Positions 1-7,620 of a stretch of DNA of 61,589 nt are shown in pieces (the stretch's first letter is position 1; each line of letters begins with the position of its first letter). Below the pieces are notes generated by a model. It was not told where the DNA came from. It saw only the letters and a program-made list of their open reading frames with translations, and did no database searches. Both the position numbers and the translations under genes were made by a program. The stretch is from an uncultured Lachnospiraceae bacterium (GTDB lineage Bacteria; Bacillota; Clostridia; Lachnospirales; Lachnospiraceae), in NCBI GenBank assembly GCA_949287925.1, contig CASEIR010000017.1, forward strand, positions 1 through 61,589. The letters run 5' to 3'.

Positions 1-121
1 CCGATCAAAACAGGGATGGATTCTCCGAATACAAAAATTTCGAGAGGGAATTGATCTCTGGTTGTTGTATGCAAATTTATTGCTGAACGTATTATAACAT
101 ATCCATGTGCGAATGAAAATC

Positions 122-240
122 CGGGAATCTTGCTTACAAAACGGGACTTTCATTTACAAAGCGGGAATCTCGCTTACAAAACAAGATTTTAAATTACAAA
201 ACGGGACTTTTGGAATACAAACGGGATTCTCGGCTTGCTA
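122..240. repeat. Six head-to-tail degenerate 20-bp direct repeats
   Basis: Units start at 122, 142, 162, 182, 202 and 222 (the last incomplete). Each is close to CGGGA-(A/C)-TTT/TCT, a variable stretch, then TTACAAAA. There are no spacers between units, so this is not a CRISPR array. The array lies outside any gene, 80 bp upstream of the first promoter. Arrays of about 20-bp sites are typical of transposase-binding ends of Mu/Tn7/Tn552-like elements and of iterons. Which of these it is cannot be decided here, because the sequence left of the window is missing. Bases 1-121 hold no gene; a lone GAATACAAA near 28 matches the 3' part of one unit. Confidence 0.75.
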
Positions 241-318
241 TTTACCCTGGCGAAGGCGATGAAACATTATGGATTAATATAATATATTAAATATATAATG
301 ATAAACGCTAAATAATTA

Positions 319-347
319 TTGACATAAGAAATATGTTGTTGTAATAT
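319..347 (+). promoter_or_regulatory. Sigma-A promoter of the DUF2975/XRE/MATE genes
   Basis: TTGACA at 319-324, a 17-bp spacer, then TAATAT at 342-347. An AT-only stretch (about 272-300) sits just upstream and could act as an UP-like element. The predicted transcript starts near 354 and leads into the gene at 389. Confidence 0.7.
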
Positions 348-376
348 GAAGTCAGAAAGGTATGAAGTCAGAAAGA
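345..376 (+). repeat. 16-bp tandem duplication in the 5' leader
   Basis: TATGAAGTCAGAAAGG (345-360) is repeated at 361-376 with a single final-base change. It overlaps the -10 box and runs up to the ribosome binding site. Each copy carries an ATG, but neither has a properly spaced binding site, so they are probably not starts. Confidence 0.8.
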
Positions 377-388
377 GAGGTGTTATGG

Positions 389-916
389 ATGAAACATGAA
401 TCGAAAATAACAGAAGGCGTTGACTTTATCATGGACACGAAAATGGAACACAGTAAAAATATATTTTCGAAAAGAATGAAAATAACGTTGTGGATTACAG
501 TCATTCTGACAGGATTTCTTTCGATCGGAGCTGTTGGAAGTTTTTTCTGGGCAGTTGTAGATCGGATGTGGCAGGAGTGGGGGACTGCGGAATTTGTCCT
601 AAGAGAGCTTATCCATCTATGTATCCTGATTTGTTTTATCAGTCTCATACAGGTTGCAGTTAACGGAAGAAAAGGGAGACCTTTTTCGAAGATACTTGTG
701 CGTTGTATCTGGCTGATCGGAGGGATGTTTACAGCCGCATCGATCATGATCCCCAGGCTGGAAGGATATCAGTCCTCTGGTTTTGAAGTTCTGTCTTCGG
801 GTGAAAATGTGTTCTGCGATGGATCCATTCTCTTTCCCGGACTTTTATTGATTGTTCTGGGAGGACTTCTGAAGGCTGGACTGGAAATGCAAAGGGAAGT
901 GGATACGATCTTGTAA
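389..916 (+). CDS. DUF2975 family membrane protein
   Basis: A 175-residue protein with four predicted hydrophobic segments and a soluble N-terminus. It matches the DUF2975 layout and, as is usual for that family, stands directly before a tiny YozG-type XRE regulator. I chose ATG 389 because AGAGAGG ends 8 bases before it. An in-frame ATG at 362 lies inside a 16-bp duplication, with its nearest purine run only one base away. The biochemical role of the family is unknown; the fixed pairing with an XRE regulator suggests a membrane-sensing or immunity-like module, which is inference. The next gene starts 13 bases downstream, so the two are co-transcribed. Confidence 0.75.
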   Translation: MKHESKITEGVDFIMDTKMEHSKNIFSKRMKITLWITVILTGFLSIGAVGSFFWAVVDRMWQEWGTAEFVLRELIHLCILICFISLIQVAVNGRKGRPFSKILVRCIWLIGGMFTAASIMIPRLEGYQSSGFEVLSSGENVFCDGSILFPGLLLIVLGGLLKAGLEMQREVDTIL

Positions 917-929
917 AGGAGATGGTGAT

Positions 930-1145
930 ATGGCGATCATATTAAGGCTGGACCGGGTGATGGCGGACCGAAAAATGTCTCTCAACGAATTGTCAGAACA
1001 GGTGGGAATCTCGAATGTAAATCTTTCGAATCTGAAGACTGGAAAAGTAAGGGCGGTAAGATTCTCGACCCTGGACGCTATCTGCCGGGTGCTTAACTGT
1101 CAGCCGGGCGATATACTGGAATATCAAAGGGAGGATTTGGATTAA
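930..1145 (+). CDS. YozG-like XRE/Cro family small DNA-binding protein
   Basis: 71 residues, essentially one helix-turn-helix domain: MSLNELSEQVGISNVNLSNL carries the two DNA-recognition helices, and ATLD/STLDAICRVLNCQPGD is the typical end of the fold. It resembles the YozG branch of the Cro/CI superfamily found beside DUF2975 proteins. The start has an excellent AAAGGAGATGGTGAT leader. It probably regulates its own operon, with the DUF2975 protein as possible partner (inference). No effector domain is present. It is followed after 4 bases by the MATE gene. Confidence 0.85.
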   Translation: MAIILRLDRVMADRKMSLNELSEQVGISNVNLSNLKTGKVRAVRFSTLDAICRVLNCQPGDILEYQREDLD

Positions 1146-1149
1146 ACAC

Positions 1150-2445
1150 ATGCGGTGGAAACGGGAATTTTGGAAAAATGTGCTTCCGTCCATGGTGGCA
1201 TTTGCCTTTACCGGCATCTATGCCATCGTGGATGGTTTTTTCGTGGGAAGAAATGTGGGGGACGCGGGATTGGCCGCTATCAATGTAGCATTTCCTCTGG
1301 TAGCTCTGCTGCAGGCTTCCGGCGCGGGGCTTGGCATGGCCGGTGCTGTGCAGATCGCCATTAATAAAGGGAAAAAAGACCAGCTGCGGGAACGGCGGTA
1401 TCTAGGCAATGCACTGGTGCTGTTGGTGCTGGCAGGCATTTTACTGACTCTGCTGCTGCAGCTCACTTACCGGCCATTGCTGGAATGGTTCGGAGCAAGC
1501 GGCGAGATCCTGGATTATGGCGCGGACTATATCCGGATTATCGCGGCTGGTTCTGTATTTCAGGTGTTCAGTACCGGCATGGTTCCACTGATCCGGAATT
1601 ATGAGGGGGCTGTGATGGCCATGTCTGCCATGGTAGCCGGATTTATAACCAATATTCTGGGCGACTGGTATCTGGTATCCGTCGAAGGGTATGGAGTGGC
1701 AGGAGCGGCGGCAGCCACTATAGCCGGACAGATTGTGACGGTCATTCCCTGTATCTGGTATCTGGTAAGAAAGGTTAGAATATTTCGATATGCATGTTTT
1801 AAATTGTCAAAAGAAACGATAAAATATCTTCTTCTGATTGCGATTTCGCCTTTTGGGCTGACCTTATCCCCGAATCTTGTGATATTGATTATGAATAAAG
1901 GCGCAGTGATTTTTGGGGGAGATCTGGCAGTGTCCTGCTATGCGGTGGTCAGCTATGTGATCTGTGTGGTGCAGTTGCTGGTTCAGGGAATCGGAGACGG
2001 AGCCCAGCCCCTGATCGGCCGTTATTATGGAAGCCGTGAACTGGATCTGGTGAAAAAAGTGCGGAAAACAGCTTATATATTTGCTGCGGCCGTGACGGCG
2101 GTGAGTATTGGTATCATATTGGCGACCAAAGATCAGATGGCGTTGGTGTTTGGCGTTAGCGAGCCGGTCAGCCGGATGTACAGCCACGGAATTCTGTATT
2201 TTGCCACAGGACTGATCTTCGGCGGATTTCTGCGGATTACGATTTCCTATTTTTATGCGGTGGAAAAAAATGTATCCGCCTACATTCTGATTTACGGAGA
2301 AGCCGTACTACTGACATTATTCATGGCAGGATTTTTTCCGCGGCTATTCGGGACAGACGGAGTATGGATGGCGCCGCTGGCAGAGCAGATGGTTCTGGCG
2401 GCAGCCGGGATTTTACTTTTGAAAAAGTCGAAAGTACGTGTATAA
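1150..2445 (+). CDS. MATE family multidrug/metabolite efflux transporter
   Basis: 431 residues, slightly shorter than the usual 440-460, with about 12 hydrophobic segments in two repeated halves (roughly 1-210 and 220-431). Both halves carry the MATE pattern of a long first helix followed by small-residue-rich helices. MATE proteins export cationic compounds using a Na+ or H+ gradient. The gene follows the XRE gene by 4 bases, with GGGAGG about 14 bases before ATG 1150, so it is probably read from the promoter at 319-347. The next gene's promoter lies inside its last codons. The substrate cannot be predicted. Confidence 0.85.
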   Translation: MRWKREFWKNVLPSMVAFAFTGIYAIVDGFFVGRNVGDAGLAAINVAFPLVALLQASGAGLGMAGAVQIAINKGKKDQLRERRYLGNALVLLVLAGILLTLLLQLTYRPLLEWFGASGEILDYGADYIRIIAAGSVFQVFSTGMVPLIRNYEGAVMAMSAMVAGFITNILGDWYLVSVEGYGVAGAAAATIAGQIVTVIPCIWYLVRKVRIFRYACFKLSKETIKYLLLIAISPFGLTLSPNLVILIMNKGAVIFGGDLAVSCYAVVSYVICVVQLLVQGIGDGAQPLIGRYYGSRELDLVKKVRKTAYIFAAAVTAVSIGIILATKDQMALVFGVSEPVSRMYSHGILYFATGLIFGGFLRITISYFYAVEKNVSAYILIYGEAVLLTLFMAGFFPRLFGTDGVWMAPLAEQMVLAAAGILLLKKSKVRV

Positions 2446-2446
2446 T
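2419..2446 (+). promoter_or_regulatory. Promoter of the greA-like gene
   Basis: TTGAAA at 2419-2424, a 16-bp spacer and TATAAT at 2441-2446, overlapping the stop codon of the MATE gene. This gives the downstream elongation factor its own transcript. Confidence 0.7.
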
Positions 2447-2506
2447 GAAGACGGAGTAAAAAATAGATAAGAAATTAATCAGTTGATTTAGAAAGGAAGT
2501 AATAGC

Positions 2507-3010
2507 ATGGGAGAACAGCTGACACCAAGCGATGTACAGAAGATAAAAGAAGAGATTGAATACCGGAAACTGGTGGTGCGCAAAAAAGAGCTGGAGGCTG
2601 TGAAAGAAGCCCGGGCCCAGGGGGACCTGAGCGAGAACTTCGAATATAAGGCGGCAAAGCAGGATAAGAACCGGAACGAAAGCCGGATTCGTTATCTGGA
2701 ACGGATGCTCAAGCATGCAAGGATCGTATCAGACGAATCGGCTGATGATGAAGTGGGGATTAACAATACAGTGGAAATTTATTTTGAAGACGATGATGAA
2801 ACAGAAACCTACCGCCTGGTGACCAGTGTGAGAGGAAACTCTCTGAAAGGTCTGATCAGCATCGAATCGCCGCTGGGGAAAGCCATCAAAGGACATAAGG
2901 CAGGAGACCGGGTGTTGGTGAAAACCAACGGAGATACGGGGTATTATGTAGAGATCAAGAAGATCGACAAAACAACCGACGACAGCCAGGATAGCTTGCG
3001 AAAATTTTAA
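2507..3010 (+). CDS. greA: GreA/GreB family transcription elongation factor
   Basis: 167 residues with the Gre architecture: an N-terminal antiparallel coiled coil (about 1-78), then a C-terminal FKBP-like domain (about 85-160). GDLSENFEYKAAK (about 44-56) is the coiled-coil tip; its acidic residues (D and E of DLSEN) enter the RNA polymerase secondary channel to stimulate cleavage of backtracked RNA. The C-terminal half holds the expected SPLGKAIKGHKAGD motif. A good AAAGGAAG site precedes ATG 2507. A short Asp/Ser-rich tail follows the fold. It could be a Gre paralogue rather than the housekeeping copy, since the first residues differ from the common GreA start. Confidence 0.85.
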   Translation: MGEQLTPSDVQKIKEEIEYRKLVVRKKELEAVKEARAQGDLSENFEYKAAKQDKNRNESRIRYLERMLKHARIVSDESADDEVGINNTVEIYFEDDDETETYRLVTSVRGNSLKGLISIESPLGKAIKGHKAGDRVLVKTNGDTGYYVEIKKIDKTTDDSQDSLRKF

Positions 3011-3013
3011 CGG

Positions 3014-3046
3014 GGGACGTACACTTTTTGATGTATGCTACGTCCC
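3014..3046. repeat. REP-like palindrome, copy 1 (decayed)
   Basis: GGGACGTA (3014-3021) pairs with TACGTCCC (3039-3046) around a mismatched interior. The sequence continues as TAATTGCAAATAG, closely matching the right flank of the copy at 57360, so the two are homologous over about 45 bases. It follows the greA-like stop codon by a few bases. No T-run follows. Confidence 0.7.
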
Positions 3047-3197
3047 TAATTGCAAATAGATGTTATCTATATGCTTATGGACTTTTTGAATTGGTTAGAT
3101 TGTAATAGCGCTGTTAGAATAGTATCTAGTGGAGTAGGTCTGCATATTACTGTTTATGCGGAATTTACAAATATACGATTCAGAGAGGAGAAGCAGT

Positions 3198-4349
3198 ATG
3201 GAAATTATTAAAGATTTGCCGGAAATTTTTGAGGAGTTCGCAGAGCAGAGGAAAAATTCTTTTTTGGCTGTTAAGGAATTGAAAGATAAGGGAGTGCCGA
3301 TCGTCGGGGCATACTGTACTTATTTTCCACAGGAAATTGCGCTGGCGATGGGAGCTGCTACGGTTGGACTTTGTTCCACATCTGATGAGACCATTCAGAT
3401 TGCGGAGAAGGATCTGCCGAAGAACCTATGTCCGCTGATCAAATCCAGCTATGGATTTGCCATTACCGATAAATGTCCGTTTTTCTATTTTTCTGACGTA
3501 GTTGTCGGTGAAACGACTTGTGACGGCAAGAAAAAAATGTATGAGTATATGTCGGAATTCAAGGATGTATTTTTAATGGAACTTCCCAATACCCAGGGAG
3601 AACAGGCGCTGAAACTGTGGAAGAGCGAGATCATTCGCTTTAAAGAGTATCTGGAGAAGAAGTTTGAAGTAGAGATTACAGAAGAACAGATCCGGGACGC
3701 CATTAAAATGAATAACCGTGCCCGCATGTCGCTGCGAAGACTCTATCAGGTTATGCTGCATGATCCGGCGCCCATTACCGGACACGATCTGTTTAAGGTG
3801 TTATATGGAAGCACGTTTAAGTTTGATCGTTCTAAGATTCCGGCCGAAGTAGATGCGTTGGTGGAAAAGATTGAAAAAGAATATGCCGAAGGCAAGATGC
3901 AGGAGAAGAAGCCAAGGATCCTGGTTACAGGATGTCCCATTGGAGGAGCAACGGAAAAGGTAATTAAGGCAATTGAGGACAATGGAGGTATCGTAGTAAC
4001 TTACGAAAACTGCAGCGGTGCCAAATCTATTGACAAAATGGTGGATGAGGACAATCCGGATGTATATGACGCATTAGCAAGAAGATATTTGAACATCGGC
4101 TGTTCTGTTATGACTCCGAATCCGAACCGTTTGGAGTTGATGGGACGCCTGATTGACGAGTACAAGGTAGACGGCGTTGTGGAAATGATTTTACAGGCCT
4201 GTCATACATATAATGTGGAGAGTACCGGAATCCGCAGATTTGTCAATGAGAAGAAGAACATTCCTTATATCGGAGTGGAGACAGATTATTCTCAGGCAGA
4301 TATCGGACAGCTGAATACGAGAATTGCAGCATTTATCGAAATGTTGTAA
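3198..4349 (+). CDS. Double-cubane-cluster anaerobic reductase, 2-hydroxyacyl-CoA dehydratase family
   Basis: 383 residues of the HgdB/BcrC-like family (2-hydroxyacyl-CoA dehydratase and benzoyl-CoA reductase subunits). Unlike the true dehydratases, it is one gene followed by one activase, which is the arrangement of double-cubane-cluster proteins such as YjiM. Cysteines suited to bind iron-sulfur clusters sit in AYCTYFPQE, KNLCPLIKSSYG, DKCPFF, GETTCDGKK, TGCPIGG, ENCSG and QACHTYN. I prefer ATG 3198, with AGAGGAG 8 bases upstream, over an in-frame ATG at 3156 that has no site. The family couples ATP hydrolysis to very low-potential electron transfer; the physiological substrate is unknown. 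It is cytoplasmic. Confidence 0.85.
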   Translation: MEIIKDLPEIFEEFAEQRKNSFLAVKELKDKGVPIVGAYCTYFPQEIALAMGAATVGLCSTSDETIQIAEKDLPKNLCPLIKSSYGFAITDKCPFFYFSDVVVGETTCDGKKKMYEYMSEFKDVFLMELPNTQGEQALKLWKSEIIRFKEYLEKKFEVEITEEQIRDAIKMNNRARMSLRRLYQVMLHDPAPITGHDLFKVLYGSTFKFDRSKIPAEVDALVEKIEKEYAEGKMQEKKPRILVTGCPIGGATEKVIKAIEDNGGIVVTYENCSGAKSIDKMVDEDNPDVYDALARRYLNIGCSVMTPNPNRLELMGRLIDEYKVDGVVEMILQACHTYNVESTGIRRFVNEKKNIPYIGVETDYSQADIGQLNTRIAAFIEML

Positions 4350-4383
4350 AATGCCTTTGTAATAGAAAGGACAGGCGAAAGAT

Positions 4384-5151
4384 ATGAATTTTGTAGGAAT
4401 TGATATTGGATCTACCGCATCCAAAGTGTCCGTGCGGGGAGACAAGGAACTGAATTATGTACTGCCCACCGGGTGGAGCAGCAAAGAAACGGCCAATACC
4501 ATCAAGGAGAAGCTTCTTGAGGAAGGAGTGGACGTTAATTCTGACGATACTAAGGTGGTGGCAACTGGCTACGGACGAGTGGCGGTCGACTATGCAGATT
4601 ATGTGATTACCGAGATTACCTGTCATGCCAGAGGCGGCCGGGAGTTCGCGGGATCAGATTGCGCGGTTATTGACGTGGGAGGTCAGGATACGAAAGTTAT
4701 CATATTGGAAGACGGCATGGTGAAAGATTTCCTGATGAACGATAAATGCTCTGCCGGAACCGGAAAATTTCTGGAGATCATGGCGAACCGCCTGGGTATC
4801 ACGCTGCAGGAGTTGTTTGAACTGGCTGAGGAGGGCAACATCCTTCCGATCAGTTCCCTGTGTACTGTATTCGCAGAGTCCGAAGTCATTAATTACATCG
4901 GCGAAGGTAAAAACCGGGAAGACATCGCTGCCGGAGTGGTAGATTCCGTAGCAGCAAAGGTGGCGCAGCTGAGCCAGCGCAAAGAACTGCCGGAGAAGAT
5001 TATTCTCACCGGAGGATTAAGCCGAAGCCGGTATTTCACCAGACAACTGTCGCAAAAAATCGGAAAAACTGTGGAACCGACAGAATTAGGACGGTACGCC
5101 GGCGCGTTGGGAGCGGCGATCCTTGCAAAAGAAAAAAGCAGTAAACGTTAA
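4384..5151 (+). CDS. Acyl-CoA dehydratase activase (ATP-dependent reductive activator, YjiL-like)
   Basis: 255 residues of the ASKHA ATPase fold. FVGIDIGSTASK at the N-terminus is the phosphate-1 loop, VIDVGGQDTK is the second phosphate loop, and LTGGLSRS is the adenosine motif. KCSAGTGKFLE and SSLCTVFAESEV hold the two cysteines that, in the homodimer, bind one [4Fe-4S] cluster between subunits. The protein would hydrolyse ATP to push an electron into the upstream reductase. It follows that gene by 34 bases with an AAAGGACAGGCGAAAG leader, so the two form an operon. All catalytic signatures are intact. Confidence 0.9.
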   Translation: MNFVGIDIGSTASKVSVRGDKELNYVLPTGWSSKETANTIKEKLLEEGVDVNSDDTKVVATGYGRVAVDYADYVITEITCHARGGREFAGSDCAVIDVGGQDTKVIILEDGMVKDFLMNDKCSAGTGKFLEIMANRLGITLQELFELAEEGNILPISSLCTVFAESEVINYIGEGKNREDIAAGVVDSVAAKVAQLSQRKELPEKIILTGGLSRSRYFTRQLSQKIGKTVEPTELGRYAGALGAAILAKEKSSKR

Positions 5152-5196
5152 CAACTGGGGACGTACACTTTTTATAAAAGTGTACGTCCCCAGTTG
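5152..5196. repeat. REP-like palindrome, copy 2 (perfect)
   Basis: Perfect 21-bp arms (5152-5172 and 5176-5196) around a TAT loop. Each arm reads CAACTGGGGACGTACACTTT plus one more T. It begins right at the stop of the activase gene. Only AATTTTC follows, so it is a poor intrinsic terminator by composition, though the stem could still stop or protect transcripts. Confidence 0.85.
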
Positions 5197-5238
5197 AATT
5201 TTCACGTGTCCCTTTTTGTTTTTGTGGTATAATAGATT

Positions 5239-5327
5239 TGGCGGGGAGCTTGTGTGAAACAGGCTGAGAGGAGACTGGATCTGTCTCGACCCGGAACCTG
5301 ATTTGGATAATGCCAACGTAGGGACAT
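5239..5327 (+). promoter_or_regulatory. TPP (thiamine pyrophosphate) riboswitch
   Basis: It carries the conserved THI-box segments: GGGGAGC near 5243, CAGGCTGAGAGG (5270-5281), GGAACCTGATTTGG and TAATGCCAACGTAGGGA at the 3' side. A TATAAT (5228-5233) places the transcription start at about the first aptamer base. The aptamer binds TPP and would favour the terminator at 5349-5386, shutting off the salvage operon when the cofactor is plentiful. Confidence 0.95.
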
Positions 5328-5348
5328 ATTGCATGATCTTAGATCTTT

Positions 5349-5386
5349 GGGCGGATATGGCTTGCTGGCGTATCTGCCCTTTCTTT
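5349..5386 (+). terminator. Riboswitch-controlled terminator of the thi operon
   Basis: GGGCGGATA (5349-5357) pairs with TATCTGCCC (5371-5379, one G-T type mismatch) and is followed by TTTCTTT. It lies between the TPP aptamer and thiM, as expected of an expression platform. The rest of the 291-base gap up to thiM holds nothing else I can see. Confidence 0.75.
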
Positions 5387-5442
5387 ACGAGAGCTCCAAT
5401 CGGTGTCACTTATACGAATACAGAAAAAGGAGGAAGTAAAAA

Positions 5443-6264
5443 ATGTTAGGATGTTGTCTTGAAAATGTAAGGAAACAGGTGCCGTTGATCCACAATATCA
5501 CAAACTATGTGACGGTGAATGATGTGGCGAATGTGTTGCTGGCCTGCGGCGGAAGTCCTATTATGTCGGACGAGCTGGAGGATGTGCTGGAGATTACGGC
5601 CATCTGCGGAGGCTTGAATATCAATATCGGCACGCTGAACAAGAGAACCATCAGCGCTATGCTGGCGGCAGGGAAGAAGTCGAATGAGCTGGGACATCCG
5701 GTACTGCTGGATCCGGTGGGGGCCGGGGCAAGCAAGTTGCGTACAGAGACGGCGATAAGCCTGATGAAGGAAGTCCGTTTGGATGTGATACGGGGAAATA
5801 TTTCCGAGATTAAGACGCTGGCCCAGGGAAGCGGTACTACAAAAGGGGTAGATGCGGATGTGGCTGATGCGGTGACGGAAGAAAATCTGGAGGAAGCAGT
5901 CGCATTTGCAAAATCCTTCGCCGGCCGTTCAGGCTGCATCGTTGCTATTACAGGGGCAATCGATCTGGTGGCGGATGAAAAGACTTGCTATGTGATCCGC
6001 AATGGACATCCGGAGATGGGGAAGATTACCGGTACGGGCTGCCAGCTGTCAGGAATGATGACGGCTTACCTGACGGCGAACCCACAGAATAAACTGGAAG
6101 CGGCAGCAGCTGCCGTATGCGTCATGGGCCTGGCGGGCGAGATCGGCTGGAGCCGGATGCAGGAGGGCGACGGTAACGCCACCTACCGGAACCGGATCAT
6201 CGACGCCATTTATAACATGGATGCCAATACGCTGGAGAAGGGTGCAAAATACGAAGTGAGATAG
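5443..6264 (+). CDS. thiM: Hydroxyethylthiazole kinase
   Basis: 273 residues, the normal ThiM length, ribokinase-like fold. It phosphorylates 4-methyl-5-(2-hydroxyethyl)thiazole in thiamine salvage. The N-terminal LIHNITNYVTVNDVANVLLA and CGGSPIMSDE are the substrate-pocket motifs, LLDPVGAGAS is conserved, and GKITGTGCQLSG is the anion hole with the family cysteine. Its start has AGGAGGAAG upstream. It is the first gene of the riboswitch-controlled operon; thiE follows 13 bases later. Confidence 0.95.
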   Translation: MLGCCLENVRKQVPLIHNITNYVTVNDVANVLLACGGSPIMSDELEDVLEITAICGGLNINIGTLNKRTISAMLAAGKKSNELGHPVLLDPVGAGASKLRTETAISLMKEVRLDVIRGNISEIKTLAQGSGTTKGVDADVADAVTEENLEEAVAFAKSFAGRSGCIVAITGAIDLVADEKTCYVIRNGHPEMGKITGTGCQLSGMMTAYLTANPQNKLEAAAAAVCVMGLAGEIGWSRMQEGDGNATYRNRIIDAIYNMDANTLEKGAKYEVR

Positions 6265-6277
6265 GAGAAAGTAAGAG

Positions 6278-6967
6278 ATGAAATGTGAGAAAAAAGACTT
6301 GGTACTCTATGCGGTGACCGACCGCTCCTGGCTGAATGGACAGACATTGTATCAACAGGTAGAACAGGCATTAAAAGGCGGCGCAACCTTCATTCAGCTT
6401 CGGGAAAAGGAACTGGATGAGAAGACGTTTTTGCAGGAAGCAGTTGAAATCAAGAAGCTTTGCAGAGCATACGGAGTCCCTTTTGTGATCAATGATAATG
6501 TGGAGATTGCGCTGGCCATGGACGCCGATGGCGTCCATGTGGGACAAAGCGACATGGAAGCCATGGACGTGCGGGCGAAGCTGGGGCCGGACAAGATCAT
6601 CGGGGTGTCGGCCCAGACGGTGGAGCAGGCGCTTCTGGCGGAACAGCACGGCGCAGACTATCTGGGCGTGGGCGCGGTATTTCCCACCGGCTCCAAAGCG
6701 GACGCCCAGGAGGTGAGCCATGACACTTTGCGGGCCATCTGTGAGGCAGTCCAGATTCCGGTGATTGCCATTGGAGGCATTGGAAAGCATAATACGGCAG
6801 AACTGGCAGGTACAGGAATCTGCGGGATTGCGGTGATCAGCGCCATTTTCGCGCAGAAGGACATTGCAGGTGCCGCCAGCGAACTGAAGCAGGAGGTGGA
6901 GGCCATGCTCGCCCGCCAGGAGAAGGATGGAACGGATATTGACAAAGGAAATGAGGAAAAGCTATGA
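6278..6967 (+). CDS. thiE: Thiamine-phosphate synthase
   Basis: 229 residues, a TIM barrel. It joins HMP-PP and thiazole phosphate to make thiamine phosphate in the cytoplasm. Signatures include TFIQLREK, NDNVEIALAMDADGVHVGQ (phosphate and Mg binding), LGVGAVFPTGSK and PVIAIGGIG. It runs about 15 residues past the usual C-terminus. The last four bases overlap the HAD gene start (ATGA), indicating translational coupling. Confidence 0.95.
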   Translation: MKCEKKDLVLYAVTDRSWLNGQTLYQQVEQALKGGATFIQLREKELDEKTFLQEAVEIKKLCRAYGVPFVINDNVEIALAMDADGVHVGQSDMEAMDVRAKLGPDKIIGVSAQTVEQALLAEQHGADYLGVGAVFPTGSKADAQEVSHDTLRAICEAVQIPVIAIGGIGKHNTAELAGTGICGIAVISAIFAQKDIAGAASELKQEVEAMLARQEKDGTDIDKGNEEKL

Positions 6968-7620
6968 TAAAAGCAGCAATATTTGATCTGGACGGTACCC
7001 TGCTGGATTCTCTTGCTATCTGGGAAAATGCAGGAGCCATCTATCTTGAACACAGAGGGATCCGTGTAGAGGAAGACCTGGGAAGGCTCCTGTTCCCGTT
7101 GACCATAGAACAGGCGGCAGAGTATCTGAAGGAACACTACCTTCCCCAGGAGGATATCAGAACGATCATAGCAGGCGTGCTGGGAGAGATCCGGGACTTT
7201 TATCTGTATGATGTGGAATTGAAGCCGGGAGCGGCAGAACTTTTGGAATATTTGGAAAGGTCCGGCGTTCCCATGGCGGCGGCCACCTCTGGCGACGGGA
7301 AACTGGCCCGGGCGGCTCTGGAACGCCTGGGTGTCCGAAAGTATTTTGAAGAAATCTATACCTGCACTGAAGTAGGGGCAGGAAAGGATCAGCCGTTGAT
7401 TTATCAGCAGGCGGCCCAATGCCTGCAGGCAGGCTCGGAGGACACCTGGGTGTTCGAGGATGCGCTCCATGCTATCCAAACAGCGAAAGCAGCAGGCTTC
7501 GTTACGGTAGGAGTGTACGACCCGTTTCATAAGAATGAAAGAGAAGAGATTCGCCGGGAGGCAGATTATTACCTGGAAAATCTGTCGGACTGTGTGGATC
7601 TGATGGGAGGAAAGATATGA
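6964..7620 (+). CDS. HAD family phosphatase in the thi operon
   Basis: 218 residues of the HAD-IA group with a helical cap. Motif I is FDLDGTLLDS (both aspartates present), motif II is AATSGD, motif III is the lysine in GAGKDQP, and motif IV is VFEDALHAI. The whole looks most like beta-phosphoglucomutase-type phosphatases. It shares ATGA overlaps with both thiE and thiD, so it is made together with thiamine salvage enzymes. A role in dephosphorylating thiamine phosphate or clearing damaged intermediates is inference. The substrate is not shown by sequence. Confidence 0.85.
   Translation: MIKAAIFDLDGTLLDSLAIWENAGAIYLEHRGIRVEEDLGRLLFPLTIEQAAEYLKEHYLPQEDIRTIIAGVLGEIRDFYLYDVELKPGAAELLEYLERSGVPMAAATSGDGKLARAALERLGVRKYFEEIYTCTEVGAGKDQPLIYQQAAQCLQAGSEDTWVFEDALHAIQTAKAAGFVTVGVYDPFHKNEREEIRREADYYLENLSDCVDLMGGKI

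Noticed and set aside
122-240. Possible CRISPR array
   Set aside because: The 20-bp units are directly adjacent, with no unique spacers, and there are no cas genes nearby.
3011-3197. A small gene between greA and the reductase
   Set aside because: No frame with a start, ribosome site and plausible length; the stretch holds only a decayed palindrome and AT-rich leader.
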